NCBI RefSeq assembly: GCF_021129155.1
Contig: NZ_JAJOMC010000044.1
Span: 1-39,991, forward strand
DNA: 39,991 nucleotides
Direction of reading: 5' to 3'
DNA from: Arthrobacter sp. AK04
Lineage (GTDB): Bacteria > Actinomycetota > Actinomycetes > Actinomycetales > Micrococcaceae
Both the position numbers and the translations under genes were made by a program. Each line of letters begins with the position of its first letter. Positions within the stretch are counted from its first letter, which is position 1. Below the pieces are notes generated by a model, which saw only the letters and a program-made list of their open reading frames with translations, had not been told where the DNA came from and did no database searches. Of the stretch, positions 34,885-39,991 are shown in pieces.

Positions 34885-35682
34885 CTAGATGGTGTAGTGC
34901 ACTCCCGCAACCGCCACCGCAACGTCGCCGCCGAACACCGGGCGGGCCTCGGCCATCACCGTGGTCTGCGATGTCCACACCGGAATGTGCGTCAGCAGGA
35001 GCCGCCGTGCGCCCGCCGCCGCAGCGGCTTCGCCGGCACGCTTGCCGGTCAGGTGGACGTCCTTGATGCCGTCGTCGCGGCCTTCCTCGAAGGCTGCCTC
35101 GCACAGGAACAGGTCCGCGTCCTTGGCTGCTTCCTCAAGCCCGGCGCAGGAATCCGTATCCCCGGAATACGTCAGGACCCGGGACACCGGCGCGCCGTCC
35201 TTGCCCGGCTCCACCACTTCCACCCGCAGGGCATAAGCCTCCTCCACCGGATGGTTCACGGCAAAGGGGGTTACGGTAAACGGGCCCACGGTCACGGCTT
35301 CACGTTCTGCCCAGTTGGTGAAGTCGAATTCCTCGTGCATCCCGGGATCCAGCTCCAGGCCGTACGCTGTGGCCATCCGGTCTGCCGTGGCCGCAGGTCC
35401 CCAGACAGGGATCCGGCCGCGTCCCCAGCCGCCAGGCTTCCAGCGGACAGCCACGTGCAGCCCGCACAGGTCCATGCAGTGGTCGGGGTGCAGGTGGGTC
35501 AGGAAGATGGCGTCGATGTCCTCCAGATCGGTGTACCGCTGGATGGCACCCAGTGCCCCGCTGCCCAGGTCCATGACCACTTTCCAGGTCCGCTCACCGT
35601 CGTTCGCGGTCAGGAGGTAGCACGACGCCGGTGACCCGGGGCCGGGAAAGGAACCGGTGCAGCCTACGATGGTGAGCTTCAC
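34885..35682 (-). CDS. Metallo-beta-lactamase-fold hydrolase, Rv1339-like
   Basis: A 265-residue cytoplasmic metal hydrolase. The metal motif HLHPDH is at residues 63-68, preceded by [13 protein letters not shown] and followed by [10 protein letters not shown] and the C-terminal [11 protein letters not shown]. The N-terminal [18 protein letters not shown] is characteristic of this RNase Z/class II phosphodiesterase-like group. Its position between murI and rph matches Rv1339 of M. tuberculosis, reported as an atypical class II cAMP phosphodiesterase; the same activity here is inference from context. It starts at a GTG overlapping the murI stop (GTGA), so it is coupled to murI. Longer upstream readings are murI out of frame. 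Confidence 0.9.
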   Translation of the reverse strand: MKLTIVGCTGSFPGPGSPASCYLLTANDGERTWKVVMDLGSGALGAIQRYTDLEDIDAIFLTHLHPDHCMDLCGLHVAVRWKPGGWGRGRIPVWGPAATADRMATAYGLELDPGMHEEFDFTNWAEREAVTVGPFTVTPFAVNHPVEEAYALRVEVVEPGKDGAPVSRVLTYSGDTDSCAGLEEAAKDADLFLCEAAFEEGRDDGIKDVHLTGKRAGEAAAAAGARRLLLTHIPVWTSQTTVMAEARPVFGGDVAVAVAGVHYTI

Positions 35683-36695
35683 TGGCCGGTGCCTCCGGCC
35701 ACTGAACTGCCCACGAAGTTGGAGATCCGCGGGCGCGCGGCGGCACTCTGCGCGGCGGCGATCATTTCCGGCGTGATCCTGGCCAGGCTTCCCGTGGGGT
35801 ACTGGGCGGACACATGGTCCACGTGGCGGACGGAGAGGACCTCGGGCCCCAGGAACCTGCGGGCCAGCGCCTCGAACTGGCGGGCGTCTCCGGTGGCCAC
35901 GAAGTGGTGCTCCGGCGCGGCTGCGTCCGTGCGCTGCAGGTTGTGGGTGGCCAGGGCACGGTAGACGTCCTTGGCAGTTTCCTCCGCGCTGGACACCAGG
36001 GTCACATCCGCGCCCATGACGTAGGAGATGACGCCGGTGAGCAGCGGGTAGTGCGTGCAGCCCAGGACCACCGTGTCCACACCGGCCGCCTTGAGCGGGG
36101 CGAGGTATTCCTCGGCGACGGCCAGCAGCGCAGGCCCGGTGGTGATCCCGGCCTCGACGTAGCTGACGAATTCCGGGCAAGCCACCGAGGTGATCGCCAG
36201 GTCCGGGGCGGCGGCGAACGTATCCTCGTAGGCGCGCGAGCCGATTGTGGCGGAGGTGCCGATCACGCCGACCCGCCCGCTGCGGGTTGCTGCCACCGCA
36301 CGCCGCACCGCGGGTTGGATGACTTCGATGACCGGGATGCCGTACTTGGCCGTGTACCGCTCGCGGGCGTCCCGCAGGACAGCGGCCGACGCCGAGTTGC
36401 AGGCTATGGTGAGCAGCTTGACGCCGGAGTCCACCAGTTCGTCCATCACGCCCAGGGCGTTGGCACGCACCTCCGCGATTGGCAGGGGGCCGTACGGTCC
36501 GTGCGCGGTGTCCCCCACATAGAGGATGGATTCGTTGGGAAGCTGGTCGATGATGGAGCGGGCCACCGTGAGGCCGCCGACACCGGAGTCGAAAACGCCG
36601 ATGGGCCGGGACTCCAGGGCGGCGGCGGGCAGGTCGCTGGCGTCGGACCCCGCGGCAGCGCCGGCTGCCGGATCCATGCTTGAGGCTCTACTCAT
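35679..36695 (-). CDS. murI: Glutamate racemase
   Basis: Cofactor-free racemase that makes D-glutamate for peptidoglycan. The 338-residue reading has [13 protein letters not shown] (catalytic Asp36 region), GDTAHGPYG, the first catalytic cysteine Cys99 in TIACNSASA, and the second, Cys213, in LGCTHYPLL. An Ala/Ser-rich N-terminal extension of about 28 residues precedes the domain. Several starts are possible (36734, 36695, 36677); none has a strong ribosome site. A TATCCT hexamer lies nine bases before 36695, which mildly favours it. Gene order clpS-DUF2017-murI-hydrolase-rph-rdgB agrees with other actinobacteria. Confidence 0.94.
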   Translation of the reverse strand: MSRASSMDPAAGAAAGSDASDLPAAALESRPIGVFDSGVGGLTVARSIIDQLPNESILYVGDTAHGPYGPLPIAEVRANALGVMDELVDSGVKLLTIACNSASAAVLRDARERYTAKYGIPVIEVIQPAVRRAVAATRSGRVGVIGTSATIGSRAYEDTFAAAPDLAITSVACPEFVSYVEAGITTGPALLAVAEEYLAPLKAAGVDTVVLGCTHYPLLTGVISYVMGADVTLVSSAEETAKDVYRALATHNLQRTDAAAPEHHFVATGDARQFEALARRFLGPEVLSVRHVDHVSAQYPTGSLARITPEMIAAAQSAAARPRISNFVGSSVAGGTGQ

Positions 36696-36800
36696 GATTA
36701 TTCGAGGATAGGTCTTCCCCGCGGCTCCAGTCATGAACCTGTGGCCGGGAGCTCATGTCTGGTGTGTCACAGCGCAGGGACGGGGAAGAATCCGCGCCGC

Positions 36801-37367
36801 TCATCGGCGGGAGTCCAGGGACTGCAGCATGGCCTGCACCAGTGACTCCTGGAGCCACGTGGCGAAGTTGTAGACCAGGGCCAGGTAGCTCTCCACGTCC
36901 TCGGCCTGGGACCAGTCCTGCATGAGGTGGACGTGTTCGGCGTCCTCCTCGTCCTGGATGTCCAGCCGCTCGGCGAGGACCAGCCGGACATCGTTCAGCG
37001 CCATGGACCAGTGCCGTGCACCGTCGGGCGTCAGCACGATCTCGTCCTTGTCCAGGTCCAGGGCGGCCGCCCGCAGGGCGCCGATCTTCGTTTCCCGCAG
37101 CGAGCGTTCGGTGAGCTGGCGGAACTCCAGTGAGGCGCCGGCGTCGTCCTTCATGACGTTGGGAAGCAGACGCTTGACGGCCCGGTCGGTTGGCTCTGCC
37201 ACGTCCATGTCCAGGCCGATCAGGGCAGCCAGGGGATCCTGGCCGTCCCGGTCCTCCGGCTGGAGCATGGAGATGACGTCATGGATCAGGCTGCGCAGCA
37301 GGTCGCGTTCCGCGGGCTCCAGGTAGCCGGTGATGCCTTTGAGTCCGTACTTGAATGCCTTAGCCAC
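36801..37367 (-). CDS. DUF2017 domain-containing protein
   Basis: A 188-residue acidic soluble protein of the actinobacterial DUF2017 family. The N-terminus reads VAKAFKYGLKGITGYLEPAE and the C-terminus VESYLALVYNFATWLQESLV, both helical. Function unknown. The GTG start at 37367 overlaps the clpS stop by eight bases (GTGGCTAA), so the two proteins are made together; the same pair is Rv1331-Rv1332 in M. tuberculosis. The constant coupling suggests a link to the Clp proteolysis pathway, but this is inference. Confidence 0.9.
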   Translation of the reverse strand: MAKAFKYGLKGITGYLEPAERDLLRSLIHDVISMLQPEDRDGQDPLAALIGLDMDVAEPTDRAVKRLLPNVMKDDAGASLEFRQLTERSLRETKIGALRAAALDLDKDEIVLTPDGARHWSMALNDVRLVLAERLDIQDEEDAEHVHLMQDWSQAEDVESYLALVYNFATWLQESLVQAMLQSLDSRR

Positions 37368-37740
37368 GTTTCCCCTTGCCCTGGCCTCCACCGGAGTTGC
37401 CGGAATTGCCGTTGTTTCCGCCGCTGGCTTTTTCCACGGTGGCCCACAGCCCAAAACCGTGCATGGCCACGGCATGGCGTTCCACCTGCTCCTTGCTGCC
37501 CGAGGCAACTATGGAGCGGCCCTTCTTGTGGACCTCCATCATGAGCTTGTTCGCTTTGCTCTCGGAGTAGCCGAAATAGCTTTGGAAAACATAGCTCACG
37601 TAGCTCATGAGGTTGACGGGATCGTTCCAGATCACCAGGTTCCAGGGGATGTCCGGTGCGGTCAGGGAATCTGTGGATTCCGCTGTTCCGGTCCGGGTGC
37701 CCTCCTGTGTATCAGGGCCGAGCGCAACGCTTAAGGTCAT
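37360..37740 (-). CDS. clpS: ClpS, ATP-dependent Clp protease adaptor
   Basis: Adaptor that binds N-end-rule substrates and delivers them to the ClpC/ClpP machinery. The 126-residue sequence has the core WNLVIWNDPVNLMSYVSYVF (residues 33-52; the DPVNLM pocket residues are conserved), MMEVHKKGRSIVASG, and the RHAVAMHGFGLWATVE end. A Gly/Asn/Ser-rich basic tail of about 20 residues follows the core. Start chosen at 37740: TAGAAT lies six bases before the ATG, a leaderless arrangement. It is divergent from pncB; the region between holds two copies of a 59-bp repeat. Confidence 0.96.
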   Translation of the reverse strand: MTLSVALGPDTQEGTRTGTAESTDSLTAPDIPWNLVIWNDPVNLMSYVSYVFQSYFGYSESKANKLMMEVHKKGRSIVASGSKEQVERHAVAMHGFGLWATVEKASGGNNGNSGNSGGGQGKGKRG

Positions 37741-37746
37741 CTGTCC

Positions 37747-37752
37747 ATTCTA
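37747..37752 (-). promoter_or_regulatory. -10 box TAGAAT, leaderless start of clpS
   Basis: TAGAAT, six bases (GGACAG), then the ATG at 37740. Its -35 region would fall at the beginning of the first 59-bp repeat copy. Confidence 0.55.
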
Positions 37753-37761
37753 TGGGGATGC

Positions 37762-37879
37762 TGGGGCCACGACGGCGAGGGCCCCGCGGTGAAGCGAAGC
37801 GAGACGTGGGAGCCGGTGGGTGGGGCCACGACGGCGAGGGCCCCGCGGTGAAGCGAAGCGAGACGTGGGAGCCGGTGGG
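37762..37879. repeat. Two perfect tandem copies of a 59-bp repeat between clpS and pncB
   Basis: Copy 1 is 37762-37820 and copy 2 is 37821-37879, identical in all 59 positions as read. Each copy contains GGGGCC and GGCCCC boxes 11 bases apart (a small hairpin) and a GAAGCGAAGCGAG purine-rich run. Read in the pncB frame it would encode a repeated KRSETWEP-like peptide, which looks accidental. The duplication fills nearly the whole divergent promoter region. Confidence 0.9.
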
Positions 37880-37882
37880 GAC

Positions 37883-37888
37883 TAGAGT
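37883..37888 (+). promoter_or_regulatory. -10 box TAGAGT, leaderless start of pncB
   Basis: TAGAGT, seven bases, then the GTG at 37896. The -35 region would lie inside the second 59-bp repeat copy. Confidence 0.45.
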
Positions 37889-37895
37889 GATTTTC

Positions 37896-39224
37896 GTGAG
37901 TACCTCCGCTGGCTGGGAGCATCCCCGCACGTCCTTTTACACCGACCACTACGAGCTGACCATGCTGCAGGCGTCGCTGCATTCCGGGGCCGCGCACCGC
38001 AAGTCGGTGTTCGAGGCTTTCGCCCGGCGGCTGCCGGACGGCCGGCGCTACGGCATCGTGGCCGGCACCGGGCGGCTGCTTGAGGGCATCGCCAATTTCC
38101 GCTTCGGGGATGCCGAGCTCGAGTTCCTGGAGCGCACCAAGGTGGTGAACGCCCAGACCCTGGAGTACCTCGCGTCCTACCGGTTCTCCGGCGATATCTG
38201 GGGCTACCCCGAGGGCGAGGCGTACTTCCCGAACTCCCCCATCCTGATCGTCGAGGCCACCTTCGCGGAGGCCTGCATGCTGGAGACCTACCTTCTGTCC
38301 GTGTTGAACCACGACAGCGCCATTGCCTCGGCGGCTTCCCGGATGGTCACCGCGGCCGGCGGCCGGCCGTGCATTGAAATGGGATCCAGGCGGACCCACG
38401 AGGAAGCGGCCACCGCGTCCGCCAGGGCGGCAATCATTGCCGGTTTTGACAGCACCTCCAACCTCGAGGCCGGTATCCGCTACGGAATCAAGACGGTGGG
38501 AACGGCCGCGCACTCCTTCACGCTCCTGCACGACACCGAGCGGGACGCCTTCGAGGCGCAAATTGCCTCGCTTGGGGACCACACCTCCCTGCTGGTGGAC
38601 ACGTACGACGTCGAAGCGGCCGTCCGCACGGCCGTGGACCTTGCGGGTCCACGCCTGGGAGCGGTCCGGCTGGACTCGGGCGACCTTGTGGCCCAGGCGC
38701 AGTGGGTGCGCAGGCTCCTTGACGACCTCGGCAACGAAAACACCAAGATCGTGGTCACCTCAGACCTTGATGAGTACGCCATCGCCGCGCTGCAGTCCGC
38801 CCCCGTGGATTCCTACGGCGTGGGCACCTCCCTGGTCACGGGCTCGGGCGCCCCGACTGCCAGCATGGTGTACAAGCTGGTCAGCCGCACGGACGACGAC
38901 GGCACGTTCGTCTCGGTGGCCAAGGCGGCCAAGAACAAGGCCAGCGTGGGCGGCCGCAAGTACGCGCTGCGCAAGCTGAACGAGCGCGGCATTGCCACCG
39001 CGGAGGTGGTGGGCGTCGGCCGGCGGCCGGAGGATGACGGCAACGACCGGCCCCTCCTGCAGCAGTTCATGAAGAACGGGGAGCTGCTGCCGGGGTGGAC
39101 CGGCCACGAGGGCGTGCTCCGGGCCCGCCAGCGCCATGCGGACTCCATGGCGGAGCTGCCACCGGTGGTTAACCGCCTGCAGCGCGGAGAAGCCGCCATC
39201 CCTACTCTCTATGAAGAAAACTGA
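37896..39224 (+). CDS. pncB: Nicotinate phosphoribosyltransferase
   Basis: Salvage enzyme that converts nicotinate and PRPP, with ATP, to nicotinate mononucleotide. The 442-residue sequence shows TDHYELTMLQASL near the N-terminus, FEAFARRLP, the IEMGSRRTHEEAA block, GTAAHSFTLLHD with the His that is phosphorylated in this family, VRLDSGDL and YGVGTSLVTG. The GTG at 37896 is chosen (TAGAGT seven bases before it); a GTG at 37887 is in frame too, and still longer readings would run through the 59-bp repeats. It is followed after nine bases by the nicotinamidase gene, giving a nicotinamide-to-NaMN salvage operon, and is divergent from clpS as Rv1330c is in M. tuberculosis. Confidence 0.96.
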   Translation: MSTSAGWEHPRTSFYTDHYELTMLQASLHSGAAHRKSVFEAFARRLPDGRRYGIVAGTGRLLEGIANFRFGDAELEFLERTKVVNAQTLEYLASYRFSGDIWGYPEGEAYFPNSPILIVEATFAEACMLETYLLSVLNHDSAIASAASRMVTAAGGRPCIEMGSRRTHEEAATASARAAIIAGFDSTSNLEAGIRYGIKTVGTAAHSFTLLHDTERDAFEAQIASLGDHTSLLVDTYDVEAAVRTAVDLAGPRLGAVRLDSGDLVAQAQWVRRLLDDLGNENTKIVVTSDLDEYAIAALQSAPVDSYGVGTSLVTGSGAPTASMVYKLVSRTDDDGTFVSVAKAAKNKASVGGRKYALRKLNERGIATAEVVGVGRRPEDDGNDRPLLQQFMKNGELLPGWTGHEGVLRARQRHADSMAELPPVVNRLQRGEAAIPTLYEEN

Positions 39225-39233
39225 GGAGAACCG

Positions 39234-39872
39234 ATGTCCCGGGCACTGATCATCGTCGACGTCCAGAACGATTTCTGCGAGGGCGGTTCGCTCGCCGTTT
39301 CCGGCGGCGCGGATGTAGCCGGCGCCATCAGCGAGTATGTGGACGGCCACCACGGCGAGTTCGACCACATCGTTGCCACCCAGGACTGGCACATCGATCC
39401 GGGAGATCATTTCTCGGACACCCCCGATTTCAAGGACAGCTGGCCACCGCACTGCGTGGCCGGCACCCCCGGCGCTGAACTGCATCCCGACCTGGACACC
39501 GAATACATCCAGGCCTACTTCCAGAAAGGCCAGTTCTCCGCTGCCTACTCGGGTTTTGAAGGCCTCCTGGCCCCTGAGGACGCGGTGCCCACCGGCGAAC
39601 GGCAGCCCGGGGCCCTTCCCGGCCCCGCGGACGCCGAAAGGCTCGCGCCGGACGAAGACGCGATCGGGCTGGACGACTGGCTGCAGAGCCATGACGTGGA
39701 GGACGTCGTGGTTGTGGGAATCGCCACCGATTACTGCGTTATGGCAACGGCCCTGGACGCCGTGCAGGCGGGCTACTCCGTCACCGTCCTCCGCTCGCTG
39801 ACGGCCGGGATCGCCGAGGACCTTGAAGAAGCGGTGGCCGAAATGGAACTGGGCGGCGTGGACGTGGCCTAG
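39234..39872 (+). CDS. pncA: Nicotinamidase, isochorismatase-fold
   Basis: Hydrolyses nicotinamide to nicotinate and ammonia, feeding PncB. The 212-residue protein has a complete cysteine-hydrolase triad: Asp9 in IIVDVQNDF, Lys98 in QKGQF and Cys168 in GIATDYCVMATA. Metal-site residues are seen in TQDWHIDPGDHF (Asp51, His53, His59), which separate nicotinamidases from plain isochorismatases. An insertion of Pro/Gly/Glu-rich sequence lies at about residues 115-142. GAGGAGA precedes the ATG nine bases after pncB, indicating one operon. Pyrazinamide activation is a known side activity of this family. Confidence 0.94.
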   Translation: MSRALIIVDVQNDFCEGGSLAVSGGADVAGAISEYVDGHHGEFDHIVATQDWHIDPGDHFSDTPDFKDSWPPHCVAGTPGAELHPDLDTEYIQAYFQKGQFSAAYSGFEGLLAPEDAVPTGERQPGALPGPADAERLAPDEDAIGLDDWLQSHDVEDVVVVGIATDYCVMATALDAVQAGYSVTVLRSLTAGIAEDLEEAVAEMELGGVDVA

Positions 39873-39889
39873 GTCAGCAACAGGAGTGG

Positions 39890-39991
<102 letters not shown>

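Noticed and set aside
37762..37879. The two 59-bp repeats as a CRISPR array
   Set aside because: The copies abut without spacers, there are only two, and no cas gene is present.
37656..37895. N-terminal extension of PncB through the repeats
   Set aside because: It would overlap clpS on the other strand and add a duplicated low-complexity peptide; the family start fits 37896.

Overview
The window is about 40 kb of GC-rich, densely packed chromosomal DNA from an actinobacterium. Gene content and protein style (RND permease without partner, Mqo, NrtR-led NAD operon, MHS transporter, DUF2017/ClpS block) suggest the Micrococcaceae, in the Arthrobacter/Pseudarthrobacter area; that placement is inference. 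Both extremities collapse into long G or C runs (84-116 and 39890-39991), which look like low-quality ends of a draft contig. No rRNA, tRNA, CRISPR array, prophage or insertion sequence was seen. No stretch longer than 300 bases lacks a gene.

Layout. 0.2-8.5 kb (plus strand): a Tat-type lipoprotein solute-binding protein, malate:quinone oxidoreductase, a large RND permease, and a flavin monooxygenase coupled to a MarR regulator behind a near-ideal palindromic operator. 8.5-11 kb: a transglutaminase-like protein, a secreted lipoprotein and a DUF1684 protein. 11-17 kb (minus strand): a translationally coupled NAD operon nrtR-nadA-nadB-nadC-cysteine desulfurase, with a 27-bp inverted repeat upstream as probable NrtR operator and an 87-bp inverted-repeat element lying in frame inside nadB. 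17-24 kb: amino-acid permease, alpha/beta hydrolase, phosphoribosyltransferase, an MHS transporter divergent from an IclR regulator, and a second MFS transporter. 24-33 kb: sbcDC, an aquaporin with a long tail, an ADP-ribosylglycohydrolase-like protein with altered metal-site motifs, DUF4395, an exonuclease-BRCT protein and DedA. 33-40 kb: rdgB, rph, a beta-lactamase-fold hydrolase, murI, DUF2017 and clpS on the minus strand, divergent from pncB-pncA. This last block matches the gene order around Rv1330c-Rv1341 of Mycobacterium tuberculosis, without its mec-cysO-cysM part.

How it works together. NAD metabolism appears twice: de novo synthesis (aspartate to quinolinate to nicotinate mononucleotide, with a cysteine desulfurase probably serving the NadA cluster) and salvage (PncA and PncB). 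Most of the rest is housekeeping: nucleotide-pool cleaning, RNA processing, DNA end repair, cell wall and proteolysis.

No wholly new system is evident. The most interesting signals are the in-frame palindromic element in nadB, a perfect 59-bp tandem duplication that fills the clpS/pncB divergent promoter region, a recurring TANNNT-(6-7 nt)-start-codon arrangement at eleven genes pointing to leaderless transcripts, the degenerate ADP-ribosylglycohydrolase, and an in-frame stop between a strong ribosome site and the second MFS gene.
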